This document shows, one piece after another, positions 36,274-47,168 of a stretch of DNA of 64,000 bases (position 1 is the stretch's first letter; each line of letters starts with the position of its first letter). Source of the stretch: BM003 sp963783695 (GTDB lineage: Bacteria; Pseudomonadota; Gammaproteobacteria; Steroidobacterales; BM003); NCBI GenBank assembly GCA_963783695.1, contig CAWAOM010000001.1, positions 558,001-622,000 of the forward strand, in the 5' to 3' direction. A model generated the notes under the pieces. It ran no database searches, was not told the origin of the DNA, and saw only the letters and a list, made by a program, of their open reading frames with translations. The translations under genes were made by a program, and so were the position numbers.

Positions 36274-36534
36274 GTGACAACAAAAAATATGATAACTGCA
36301 TCGCTAGTACTTCTTGTGATCGCTTTGAGTGGTTGCGCTACTCCATTACCGGAACCCTCTAGACCCACCGATTGCGAAAAAGTCTGTGTCGATAATTGCC
36401 TTACTTTACGCAATTGCTGTGTGAAGAGTTGCAACTGGATAATCGAGAGAGATCAGCCAGACTGCAGGAATGACTGCACACGTGAGCTTGAGGACTGTTA
36501 TAAAAAATGCGAGCAAGAGGCTCAGGACGAATAA
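36274..36534 (+). CDS. Small cysteine-rich lipoprotein
   Basis: An 86-residue protein starting at GTG 36274 behind a TGGAGG site. Signal with lipobox SGC near residue 21, then a mature part of about 65 residues with eleven further cysteines (CEKVCVDNC, then NCCVKSCNW, CRNDC, CYKKC), mostly as CxxxC pairs, and a charged tail. The pattern suggests a disulfide-rich helical hairpin in the envelope. It resembles, in spacing style only, the cysteine tails of the zincin-like proteins A and B. Confidence 0.6.
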   Translation: MTTKNMITASLVLLVIALSGCATPLPEPSRPTDCEKVCVDNCLTLRNCCVKSCNWIIERDQPDCRNDCTRELEDCYKKCEQEAQDE

Positions 36535-36664
36535 CCATCCAACACCATGAGTCAGCTAAAGCGCCATGAAATCCAGAGGTAACGGCTTCAGCACTCTTAC
36601 GACCCCATAAGGCCTCATACCACCATTGGGCGGATTTTAAGAAACTTTTACAAGCTACTGTTTT

Positions 36665-36717
36665 GTTTAGCCGGATAACCCCGATAGGCATGAGGTTACC
36701 TCCGGCACCGTTTACCC
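36665..36717. repeat. Solo right end of the MITE-like element
   Basis: TAGCCGGATAACCCCGATAG and the following GGTTACCTCCGGCACCGTTT match the right half of the 95-bp element at 34879-34973, with one change (GCATGAGG for GCATAAGG). The left half is absent. Confidence 0.82.
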
Positions 36718-36864
36718 GGGCTTGGCCTTTTTGATTGCGGTGTCTGTAAGCGGCATTTGGGGTAACTACTCCGTCAGTCTTGGGGTAACCCCAATAGTTA
36801 CCCCTGTTAGATTCAGGATTCTATGGGGTAACTTTAGACGCCATCGGACGGGCAGGCAATAAAA

Positions 36865-36886
36865 AAGCCCGCTGTGATACGGGCTT
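36865..36886 (-). terminator. Hairpin terminator next to the island's left boundary
   Basis: AAGCCCG, 8-base loop, CGGGCTT; on the minus strand followed by T-run (AAAAAA on the plus strand at 36861-36866). It is oriented to stop transcription arriving from the island side, and may be the original terminator of the tmRNA gene before island insertion. Confidence 0.6.
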
Positions 36887-36919
36887 ATGGACTTCTTAGG
36901 ATGTTATTAGGAATTGAAT

Positions 36920-36933
36920 TGGTGGAGGCGGCG
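36920..36933. repeat. Distal island attachment repeat
   Basis: TGGTGGAGGCGGCG, identical to the last 14 bases of the tmRNA gene (48182-48195, minus strand). Similarity just beyond is limited to AATC a few bases on. Confidence 0.78.
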
Positions 36934-37044
36934 ACAATCACATCGACTTATAAATCAATATCTTATTCTGCTAAACGCCAGAAATGCCCCCATAGATACC
37001 CCCAGATCACTTCGCCTGGCTTTTTGGCTAGATTCCTGCCGATT

Positions 37045-37442
37045 CTATCGCTCTTCCGGCGCTCGCCATGCGCGGAATCGCTCCAGCGCATCGGCGCTGC
37101 CTATCAGGGAGCGCGCCCGTCGAAGCCGCTCTATTGTGCGCTCCCGCTGCTCATCAGGTAAATCCTGCGTTGGGCGTCGGCGAAGAACACCTCGAGTCGC
37201 TGAGCCTCCGACCAGGTCGATGACCTGGAGCAGTTCCTCGTTGCTGTCCTTCAGGGCCTTTGCGGCCCGCCGCGCCTCTTCTTCGCGGCGCCACTGTTCG
37301 CGCTGAGCCTCCCCAGCGTTGGCCGTTCGAACTCCGCTTGCCACTCTCCCTCTGCATTCAGGTTATAGGGTCCCACGGCCTGTTCGTATGTATGCAGTAA
37401 TTCACTGTTTATGCAAACTGGTGATGGCAAAGCAATAGGCAA
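37045..37442 (-). pseudogene. Frameshifted remnant of an island gene
   Basis: Coding traces on the minus strand move between frames: HTYEQAVGPYNLNAEGEWQ (to ~37330), then REEEARRAAKALKDSNEELL (37295-37215), then WSEAQRLEVFFADAQRRI in another frame (~37215-37160), then LPDEQRERTIERLRRARSLI to RAWRAPEER (37155-37048). Joined, these give a charged helical protein of the kind common beside mobile-element integrases, so this is a decayed gene with at least two frameshifts. Its function is unknown. Confidence 0.65.
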
Positions 37443-37501
37443 TTCGCGGACCGTATGTTATCCTGAGTGCCGTAATTCGCATTTTATGCCATTTATTGCA
37501 T

Positions 37502-38314
37502 ATGGAACAAAGCGCCCCGCGTCTTCCCCAGGGTCGAGCACAGCTAGTCCGCGTCCTATCCGCAGCGGGAGACGTCATCCACGTGGATGACGTCTCCAGC
37601 GCTCTGCAACTCGACCGCACCGCGGCCGCCCAGCGCCTTTCGCGCTGGACCGAGCAGGGTTGGCTGAGACGGGTCGGCCGGGGGGCCTATGTCGCCGCGT
37701 CGATCGATACGATGGGATCCGACCGCGTCCTTGACGATCCCTGGGTTCTCGTCCCAGCGCTCTTCGCGCCAGCATATATCGGGGGGCGTACGGCGGCCGA
37801 GCATTGGGATCTGACCGAGCAAATCTTTAAGGACATCCTGGTGATGACGGCACGGGCCGTGCGCCAGAAGCGCCAGGATCGACACGGCGCGCTGTTTTCG
37901 TTGAAGCACATCGATGAACGGAAGCTCTTTGGCACGAAGATCGTCTGGCGCCATCAGACCCGCGTACCCGTATCCGACGTGCACCGCACGGTCATCGACA
38001 TGCTGGATGATCCCGCGGTCGGCGGCGGCATCCAGCACGTAGCCGATTGCCTTGCCGCCTATCTGCGACGCGACGATCGCGACGACGAAAAGCTCATCGA
38101 GTACGCGGCGCGTCTCGGCAACGGCGCGGTCTTTAAGCGCCTCGGATTTCTGGCCGAGCGCTTGCCCGACGGGGGAACTGAGCTCGCTCGCCTTTGCGAG
38201 CACCATCTCACCGGCGGCCATGCGAAGCTCGACCCTGCCCAGGATGGGTCGTATGTCGTGACAAGATGGCGACTGCGCGTGCCCCAACGCTGGGCTCGCG
38301 AGGGAACGCCATGA
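37502..38314 (+). CDS. AbiEi-type antitoxin / transcriptional autoregulator
   Basis: Antitoxin of a type IV (AbiE) toxin-antitoxin pair; in the family it represses its own operon and counteracts the AbiEii nucleotidyltransferase without binding it. Seen: an N-terminal winged helix-turn-helix (GRAQLVRVLSAAGDVIHVDD, AAAQRLSRWTEQGWLRRVGRG), then the AbiEi core (YIGGRTAAEHWDLTEQIFKD, VSDVHRTVIDMLDDP). ATG 37502 is used, six bases inside the open frame. It overlaps the toxin gene by ATGA. A 30-bp perfect palindrome lies within the coding sequence. 270 residues. Confidence 0.87.
   Translation: MEQSAPRLPQGRAQLVRVLSAAGDVIHVDDVSSALQLDRTAAAQRLSRWTEQGWLRRVGRGAYVAASIDTMGSDRVLDDPWVLVPALFAPAYIGGRTAAEHWDLTEQIFKDILVMTARAVRQKRQDRHGALFSLKHIDERKLFGTKIVWRHQTRVPVSDVHRTVIDMLDDPAVGGGIQHVADCLAAYLRRDDRDDEKLIEYAARLGNGAVFKRLGFLAERLPDGGTELARLCEHHLTGGHAKLDPAQDGSYVVTRWRLRVPQRWAREGTP
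37568..37597. repeat. Perfect 30-bp palindrome inside the antitoxin gene
   Basis: Two 15-base arms meet at CAC|GTG with no spacer; the outer bases are GGAGAC and GTCTCC. It encodes GDVIHVDDVS of the winged helix. Possible autoregulatory operator or cruciform; chance from the DV/DD codons is the alternative. Confidence 0.85.
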
Positions 38315-39771
38315 TCGAAAAGCGCGAGATCCTCGCCATCGCCCAGCAGACGTCCCTAACGCCGCACGTCGTTGAGAAGGACTATGTCCTCGGATGGATG
38401 CTCGCGGGTATCTACCGGCACGAAGAACTCGCAGCAAGTTGGATGTTCAAAGGCGGCACGTGCCTTAAGAAATGTTTCTTCGAGACGTATCGCTTCTCCG
38501 AAGACCTCGACTTCACGCTTATTAAGCCGGAGCATCTCGACGCTGATTATTTGAAGACCCTCTTTTCTGAAATCGGTGAGTGGATTTACGAACAGACCGG
38601 CATCGAGATTCCAGCCGACAAGCAGGAGTTCGAGATCTATCAAAACCCGCGCGGACAAATCTCGTGCCAGGGCAAGATCAGCTACAAGGGCCCCGTCTCA
38701 TCGACCCACGGTCTTCCGCGGATTAAACTCGATCTGACAGCTGACGAGCGTGTTGTTCTAGCGCCCGTTCGCGTGCGGATTTTTCACCCGTACACGGACG
38801 CTCCGGACGACGGCATCGACGTCCTGGCTTACGACTACATCGAGGCGTTCGCCGAAAAATTCCGAGCGCTCGCCGAGCGGACGCGCCCACGCGACCTTTA
38901 TGACGTGGTGAACCTCTACCGAAATGGTGAGGCGCGCCCGGAACCGCGGCGCTTCATGGAAGTCCTGCGCGCCAAGTGCGAGTTCAAGGGCATCGGCATT
39001 CCAAGCATCGCTGACCTTGAGCCTCATCGTGCGGATCTTGAGGCGGGCTGGATCCACATGCTGGAACACCAGCTACCTGCACTCCTTCCCGTGGCGACCT
39101 TCTGGGATGCGCTTCCAGAAATCTTCGCTTGGCTAGAAGGCGCTGTCCCGCAGCCCCTCGCGGCGATGCCTATCGGTGCCGGTGACACGCTCATCCGCGA
39201 ACGCATCATCGGCCTGACTGCTGGCGGCCGCGGCCAGAACTATATTGAGATGATCCGCTTCGCTGCGGCTAACCGGCTCCTGGTGGAAATCGATTACCGG
39301 GACAAGCACGGCAACCGGTCCACGCGCGCGATCGAAGCCTACTCCCTCCGACGCTCGCAGGCAGGCGACGTACTCCTCTTGGCCGTGCGCGCGGACAACG
39401 GACAGTCGCGCAGCTATTTGCTCGATAGCATCCTTGGGGTCACAACCACCCAGACGCCATTCTCGCCGCGCTACCCGATCGAACTTACGCCATTTGGCCC
39501 TCAGAACATTCCACAGGAGACTAGCTCGGGTTCGGGAGGGGGCTTCGGGGTGCGGCATGCGCCAGTTGTTCGGCGTACGCCCGCCCGCAGGCCGATGCGC
39601 AGCGCAAGTTTTGCGGGCGCAAGCGGACCAACCTACGTATTCAAATGCTCAGTCTGCGGAAAGAGTTTCAATAAGAAGAGCTTCGACGCGACGTTGAATA
39701 AGCACAAAAACAACCGGACGGGCTACGAATGTTACGGCACGTTCGGAACCCTCGTGAGAACGAAATACTAG
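38311..39771 (+). CDS. AbiEii nucleotidyltransferase toxin fused to WYL domain and zinc-finger-like tail
   Basis: Toxin of the AbiE pair, 486 residues, longer than the usual ~300. Residues ~1-270: nucleotidyltransferase of the AbiEii/AbiGii family, with FKGGTCLKKCFFETYRFSED then LDF, the active-site signature, and DYIEAFAEKFRALAER / RPRDLYDV. Residues ~310-400: a WYL-like domain (YIEMIRFAAANRLLVEIDYR, RAIEAYSLRRSQAGDVLLLA). Then a Ser/Gly/Arg linker and a C-terminal zinc-finger-like segment (YVFKCSVCGKSFNKKSF, HKNNRTGYEC). Start ATG 38311 overlaps the antitoxin stop. WYL domains usually sense ligands in regulators, so the fusion may make toxin activity conditional; this is inference. Confidence 0.85.
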   Translation: MIEKREILAIAQQTSLTPHVVEKDYVLGWMLAGIYRHEELAASWMFKGGTCLKKCFFETYRFSEDLDFTLIKPEHLDADYLKTLFSEIGEWIYEQTGIEIPADKQEFEIYQNPRGQISCQGKISYKGPVSSTHGLPRIKLDLTADERVVLAPVRVRIFHPYTDAPDDGIDVLAYDYIEAFAEKFRALAERTRPRDLYDVVNLYRNGEARPEPRRFMEVLRAKCEFKGIGIPSIADLEPHRADLEAGWIHMLEHQLPALLPVATFWDALPEIFAWLEGAVPQPLAAMPIGAGDTLIRERIIGLTAGGRGQNYIEMIRFAAANRLLVEIDYRDKHGNRSTRAIEAYSLRRSQAGDVLLLAVRADNGQSRSYLLDSILGVTTTQTPFSPRYPIELTPFGPQNIPQETSSGSGGGFGVRHAPVVRRTPARRPMRSASFAGASGPTYVFKCSVCGKSFNKKSFDATLNKHKNNRTGYECYGTFGTLVRTKY

Positions 39772-40087
39772 CGAGAATGCGGTCGATGGTTGAAGAGAGC
39801 AAACCTGACGGCAAGGGCGCGGACGAGACGGATCCGTATGCGAGCGTTCCGTTCTTCATGAGTATTTTCGGTGACCACGCTGTTTCCCAGGACCGGGGCC
39901 GGTCAATGCGGCCTGGCCCAACATCTTTGCTTGCCGGGGATGGGCGCGCCAGAATGACATCTGAAACATGCTGTGTCTCTCTAGCAAGCGCACCGGGGGA
40001 ACCCCGGCGATTGGGACGGCGTCAATGTAGGTGCCGTGAGCGGATCCTGGGGCACGGCAAGAAGGGATCTGGGGCAAAAGGCGCACG
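39772..40087. other. Spacer between toxin and ATPase genes
   Basis: An open frame continues from about 39777 (MRSMVEESKPDGKGADETDP) but has no family resemblance and is probably not a gene. Nothing else seen apart from the presumed promoter of the ATPase gene. Confidence 0.4.
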
Positions 40088-42805
<2,718 letters not shown>

Positions 42806-43227
42806 CCAGGATTGGGTGGCAAGTGCATTGACGCAGGCCTCTTCGGGTTGAAGAGCGGCTGTTCCCTAATGACGGCGATAAGGCAGATGTACGCGGTTTC
42901 TGGGTCTACGGCGAACACACCAGCCAATCTGCTGGCTTGTCGTGAACTCGCGAATGCAAATCTGAAATCACACTCGCGTCGCCAGCGGAGTGGTCGTGAT
43001 CAGCCAATCGCGGCCGGAATTCGTTGTTACGCTCCGCATGAGCTCACTGTGCTGGGTCTGTCACTCCGGCAACGGTGGGGGAATGGAGGAATGGAGGTAA
43101 AACTCCAATACGAAGCGCTCGCGGTTAGATACTGTGACCTCGTAACTGCTGGTTTTGAGTGGGCACAGGTGGCAACGAATACGAAAAGCTCGTGTGTGGC
43201 TGAACCACTACACCGAGAGCGGATTTG
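42806..43227. other. Spacer between ATPase and antiporter genes
   Basis: About 420 bp with no credible gene, RNA or repeat; presumably includes the promoter of the antiporter. Confidence 0.4.
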
Positions 43228-44250
43228 ATGGTTGATTCTCTCCCTGGCAGCGTTGCGGTGTTCATTGGCGCCGCGGCGGTCATCACTCTGTGTGGGATCC
43301 GGCTGGCAAATTGTGCGGACCGGTTGGCAGACAAAACGGGCTGGGGTGAGGCGCTGATGGGCGGACTGTTTCTGGCCGGCGTTACCTCGGTGCCAGATTT
43401 CGCCGCCACACTGACGGCGGCCGCGGACGGCTACGCCGAGCTGGCTATGGGTAACATCCTGGGCAGCATGGCAGTGAATCTGGCATTCCTGGCCGTGGCG
43501 GATCTCACCTACCGAAGAGCCAATCTCGAGCACGCGGCCGCCTCATCCGGGAACCTGATCCAGGCGGGTCTTTTCATCGTGCTCCTGACCATCCCCCTGC
43601 TAGCGATGCTGACTCCGACCTTCGCCGTACTGGGCGTGCACCCCGCGACACCCGTGCTGCTGGTGGGTTACTTCTTCGGCTACCGCCTGGTCCGACGGGA
43701 TCTCGACACCCCGATGTGGCAACCCAGGCGAACTGCGCAAACCGTGGTAGACGAGCCCGACGGGAGCCGATCCCGCGGCCAGACGCTTTCCGGCCTGTGG
43801 TTCCAGTTCGTTTTGATGGCGTTGCTTACCGGTGCGGCCGGCTGGCTGCTGATGAGCTCCGCGGAAACCCTGGTCGAAAGGACGCCGCTGTCCCAGACCC
43901 TTGTCGGTACACTGCTCACCGCCGTGTTCACGTCGCTGCCTGAGCTGGTGACCACGCTCGCCGCGATCCGCTATGGCGCGCTCACTCTGGCGGTGGGGAA
44001 CATTCTCGGCACGAATTGTTTTAACGTCCTGGTCATCGCTGCCGCCGACGTTACGTACCGGGGCGGGTCCATCTACCACGCTACCACGGGTCAGCAGCTC
44101 GTCTGGAGCGCGATCGCCATTTTGCTCACCGGCATACTGCTGCTGGGCTTACTGCGGCGGGAGCGTTACGGCATTGCGCGGATGGGATTCGAGAGCTTCC
44201 TCGTGCTCGTGGTCTACGTGGGCGCGGCGATGAGCGTGGTGCTGTTGTAG
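43228..44250 (+). CDS. Na+/Ca2+-type cation antiporter (CaCA family)
   Basis: Membrane antiporter of the calcium/cation exchanger superfamily, 340 residues, about 10 hydrophobic segments in two halves. Each half carries an alpha repeat: GVTSVPDFAATLTAAADGYA with MGNILGSMAVNLAF, and AVFTSLPELVTTLAAIRYGA with VGNILGTNCFNVLV. In the first repeat the usual acidic residue is Asp (PDF) where most relatives have Glu, while the second has the normal PEL. ATG 43228 is preferred to the TTG one codon earlier. With the upstream P2 ATPase it makes a plausible cation-efflux pair carried by the island. Confidence 0.85.
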   Translation: MVDSLPGSVAVFIGAAAVITLCGIRLANCADRLADKTGWGEALMGGLFLAGVTSVPDFAATLTAAADGYAELAMGNILGSMAVNLAFLAVADLTYRRANLEHAAASSGNLIQAGLFIVLLTIPLLAMLTPTFAVLGVHPATPVLLVGYFFGYRLVRRDLDTPMWQPRRTAQTVVDEPDGSRSRGQTLSGLWFQFVLMALLTGAAGWLLMSSAETLVERTPLSQTLVGTLLTAVFTSLPELVTTLAAIRYGALTLAVGNILGTNCFNVLVIAAADVTYRGGSIYHATTGQQLVWSAIAILLTGILLLGLLRRERYGIARMGFESFLVLVVYVGAAMSVVLL

Positions 44251-44598
44251 ACATGCGTCTTCCCGATGACTGCAATGACAGGGTACTCAATACCCCGCCG
44301 GATCGGGCGGGGTCGGGCCTGGTCAAGTGAAAGATCTGAGCTTTCTTCCCAGAGGTTTCGTATAGACCGCTCAGCGCTCAATTCTTGCGTATCGAGTCGG
44401 CTTTTAGGTCGTCCGCAGACGGCTCAATGCGCGAAGATGACGCGGAATTCGCCCCTGAAGCTGACCGAAGCAAGCACGGCGCCTGCATGCCACGGGCAAT
44501 TCACGATGCCGCTGGCGGCGCGTACGGTCACGCGGGCGCCTACCACAGAGCCAGTGCTCGATCGGCTCGCAGGGGTGCTGGGTAGAGATGACCAGTTC
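44251..44598. other. Spacer with no intact gene
   Basis: Between the antiporter stop and the ATPase fragment. Short frames only; no recognisable family, repeat or RNA. Confidence 0.4.
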
Positions 44599-44700
44599 GA
44601 GCCGCCGCGTAGAAGTGCGTTCTTCCGGTTCCTGTCCCACGTCCACAACCTGCTCATCGACGTCCTGCTTGCTTTGGAGGCGGTCACCGCCGCGCTGGGT
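44599..44700 (+). pseudogene. Partial duplicate of the P-type ATPase gene
   Basis: Matches 40229-40330 at a constant 4370-bp offset with roughly a dozen substitutions; reads EPPRRSAFFRFLSHVHNLLI where the ATPase has EPPRRSAFLRFLSHFHNLLI. The left and right limits are abrupt. Its right end supplies the stop codon and last five codons of the oppositely oriented GltS-like gene. Confidence 0.88.
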
Positions 44701-46138
44701 CTGCGGCAGGGGCGATAACAAGAAGCCCAAAGAGCATCCAACCGAACATCAAGCTCCCGGTTACGATGAGCATCGTGGGCGCGCCAAACTGAGCGATTAG
44801 GGGTAGGGCGCTTGCTGTAAATAGGCCACCGCCAACAATCGGTTCGAATAACAATTGCTTGTATCCGAAACTCTCTAAGGCACCGGAACGATTGTCTGGA
44901 TCCGTCATTCGAAAAAGCAATATACCCGTCACGGTCATCCCCATGGATTGGCCGAAATTGGGGATACCGTTCTCGAACCAATACTTGGGAATCAGGCGGG
45001 GCGCAAGGAATAAAAAGCCCAGAACATTCCAAGCAATGCCACTAATAGCAAGCAGCAAGAAGGGCAGAAAGTTTTCGTTGATGACCGTGAGGGATAAGGT
45101 CGCAAGCGCTGCCACAATGATGATATCAAGCGCTGTGCCGGCAATCCGATTTATCAAATGACGGTCGATCACATGGCGGCCCCACCAGCGCGATATCACG
45201 ATTTGTATGAATACCCCCCCGATCATTGCGAAGGGGAATACTGGCACATGTTCCATTAATTCCACACCCCAGAGCCGCCCCCACGTGATACTTTCCACGG
45301 CAATCAGTATTTGCAGAAAAGACCAGCCGACAAAGATAGCGATGCCGATTACGCCGAGATGGAATGACAACGGATCGATCGGATGGTCTTCCTCTGAACG
45401 GCGACCGTCGGCGGACCGGCTTTCCATCAGCGCCGCCATGTCCTCCGGAACCGCTTCGGCATCAAGCGGAGTTGCTCGGGCGTGGAGCCGTTCGGTCCGC
45501 GCCGCCCAATTGATTAGGATGGTGCCGGTTATGATTGCCGAGACAAGGCCGACAGTTGCGAGTCCTAGCGCGAGATCGGCGCCTTCGTTAAAGCCCATTT
45601 CCTCAAAGACCGGAATCAATCCTGCCGCCGTGCCGTGCCCTCCTTCGAACCCAATCTCGATCAGCGCGGCAACCATGGGATCCATATCGAAGAGTGGCCC
45701 AAGAACGAAGATCGCGAGCAGGAAGCCAACAACATATTGCCCCCAAGCGATTGTCTGTCCATAGGTGACTACCGGAGCCGCGCGTCTCCAGATGGCGCGG
45801 ATACCAGGTATTGTCTTGCCAAGAAACAGCGAAGCAAAGACGACATTGATGAGAATCCCGGGCAATGCGTGCCAGGTAGCCCTAATCTGTGCGGGGATTA
45901 GCCCTTGAGACAGGGTTGCGTCGGGGCCAAACGCCAAGCTCGTCAACGCTCCGAGCCCATCGGGGCCCACGCAAAGGGCGGCGAGCCCCGCTATGACAGA
46001 GCCTGGGAGAAACAGATACGACAGGAGAGTCGATGTATGCCGTATATAGTGGGCAGCAACCAGTATCACCCATATCAACGCTAACGCTAGAAAGAACCAC
46101 TCTATATCAGTCGATTCGGTCACGAGCGGCTTCTGCAC
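44684..46138 (-). CDS. Sodium/glutamate symporter (GltS/ESS) family protein
   Basis: Membrane protein of 484 residues with about 11-12 hydrophobic segments and the ESS-family loop IEIGFEGGHGTAAGLIPVFE; a second matching region lies at FENGIPNFGQSMGMTVTGILLFRM. These two re-entrant-like segments are typical of GltS, which takes up glutamate with Na+. A hydrophilic insert of about 50 residues separates the two halves. The last codons (DPARR and stop) lie in a fragment of the ATPase gene on the other strand, so the native C-terminus was replaced. It is followed closely, in the same direction, after the universal stress gene (15 bp spacing), so the two may form one transcript. Confidence 0.82.
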   Translation of the reverse strand: MQKPLVTESTDIEWFFLALALIWVILVAAHYIRHTSTLLSYLFLPGSVIAGLAALCVGPDGLGALTSLAFGPDATLSQGLIPAQIRATWHALPGILINVVFASLFLGKTIPGIRAIWRRAAPVVTYGQTIAWGQYVVGFLLAIFVLGPLFDMDPMVAALIEIGFEGGHGTAAGLIPVFEEMGFNEGADLALGLATVGLVSAIITGTILINWAARTERLHARATPLDAEAVPEDMAALMESRSADGRRSEEDHPIDPLSFHLGVIGIAIFVGWSFLQILIAVESITWGRLWGVELMEHVPVFPFAMIGGVFIQIVISRWWGRHVIDRHLINRIAGTALDIIIVAALATLSLTVINENFLPFLLLAISGIAWNVLGFLFLAPRLIPKYWFENGIPNFGQSMGMTVTGILLFRMTDPDNRSGALESFGYKQLLFEPIVGGGLFTASALPLIAQFGAPTMLIVTGSLMFGWMLFGLLVIAPAADPARR

Positions 46139-46153
46139 CTGGTCGCGACAGGC

Positions 46154-47140
46154 TTAACCATCCAATGTCACCGGTGTCAAGAATCCCTCCGGCTTGACCG
46201 CGAGTACCGAGCAATCTATCTGCTGCAGCATTGTCTCAGCGGTATTGCCCATGATGAATCCAGGGACGCCGGTGCGCGCCACGGTCCCCATGACGATGCA
46301 GTCGATCTTGAGCCTTTTGGCAAGTTCCGGAATCATTCGGCGCGCCGATCCCTTCAATAGGTGCAGTTGAGGTCTGATGTAGTCCACGGCGTCCTGCCCC
46401 CCCAGTTTCGCGACCGACTCTTGCAACAGCGCATCCAGGAGCTCGGCGTGACGCCGGTGAACCTGCTCTACGTAGGCGTCAACCTCTGCTTCCGGCCGGC
46501 TCATGAAGCCACTGTGGCGCAGTGCGTCCTCGCCGAACGCCTCCCACGCATGTACGACGTGCAACTCCGCGAACTCCGACACGGCCAGAGACCCAGCCAG
46601 CTCCATGACCAATCCGTTCAGTGCCCGGCGAGTCTGTAGCTCGGTGGGCGGATAATCGTCCTCGACATCCACTGCAGCCAGGATGCGCTGGTAAGGTTCC
46701 TGCGTCTCCGGCTTGACCAGCCAGACCGGACACGGACATTTGCGCAGCAGATGCATGTCGTCACCGGAGAAAAGCCGGTCTAGCCAGCTCGGCGATTCAG
46801 GACACTTGATCACTAGATCGTGTTCGCTGCGTATCACCTCACGGATTATTTCGAGGAACGAGGTACCCACAAGCACCTTGGTGTTCATCCTTACCCGCGC
46901 GCGGTAAGGCTCGATCAAGGTGTCAAGCCGCTGGGCCTCTGTGTCTGTCAATCTTGCCTGGGCGTCGCCCGGGTCAGTGCCACCGTCAGAGATTTTGATA
47001 CCCGCCGGCACGCGCTCGATAACTGTGGCGACTGTCACGCTTGCCTGATTATTCTCTGCCAATGCCACAGCACGCTCGATGGCACACTGGCTAGTTGCCT
47101 GCCGTTCCATCATGTAAAGAATGTTCTTGAATCGCTTCAT
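46154..47140 (-). CDS. Tandem-domain universal stress protein (UspE-like)
   Basis: Cytoplasmic 328-residue protein with two Usp domains. First: KNILYMMERQATSQCAIERA to CPCPVWLVKPE, about 1-145. Second: QRILAAVDVEDD to IDCSVLAVKPEGF, about 155-318, with the nucleotide-binding-like GTVARTGVPGFIMGNTAETM. Usp proteins help survival in starvation or stress, often by binding ATP. It precedes the GltS-like gene on the same strand. The tail (125 bp) is matched by the tail fused to the integrase at 47169, showing that a second usp gene once stood there. Start MKRFKNIL fits the family. Confidence 0.9.
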   Translation of the reverse strand: MKRFKNILYMMERQATSQCAIERAVALAENNQASVTVATVIERVPAGIKISDGGTDPGDAQARLTDTEAQRLDTLIEPYRARVRMNTKVLVGTSFLEIIREVIRSEHDLVIKCPESPSWLDRLFSGDDMHLLRKCPCPVWLVKPETQEPYQRILAAVDVEDDYPPTELQTRRALNGLVMELAGSLAVSEFAELHVVHAWEAFGEDALRHSGFMSRPEAEVDAYVEQVHRRHAELLDALLQESVAKLGGQDAVDYIRPQLHLLKGSARRMIPELAKRLKIDCIVMGTVARTGVPGFIMGNTAETMLQQIDCSVLAVKPEGFLTPVTLDG

Positions 47141-47168
47141 TTCACCCTGCTCCTTTCACAACATATCA

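Larger units (their letters stand above)
36535..36919. other. Spacer between lipoprotein and island boundary
   Basis: Holds a solo right end of the MITE-like repeat (36665-36717), GGGGTAAC-type iterated sequence at 36760-36835 (TTGGGGTAACCCC, then TAGTTACCCC and GGGGTAAC), and a terminator hairpin. No gene is recognised. Confidence 0.5.
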
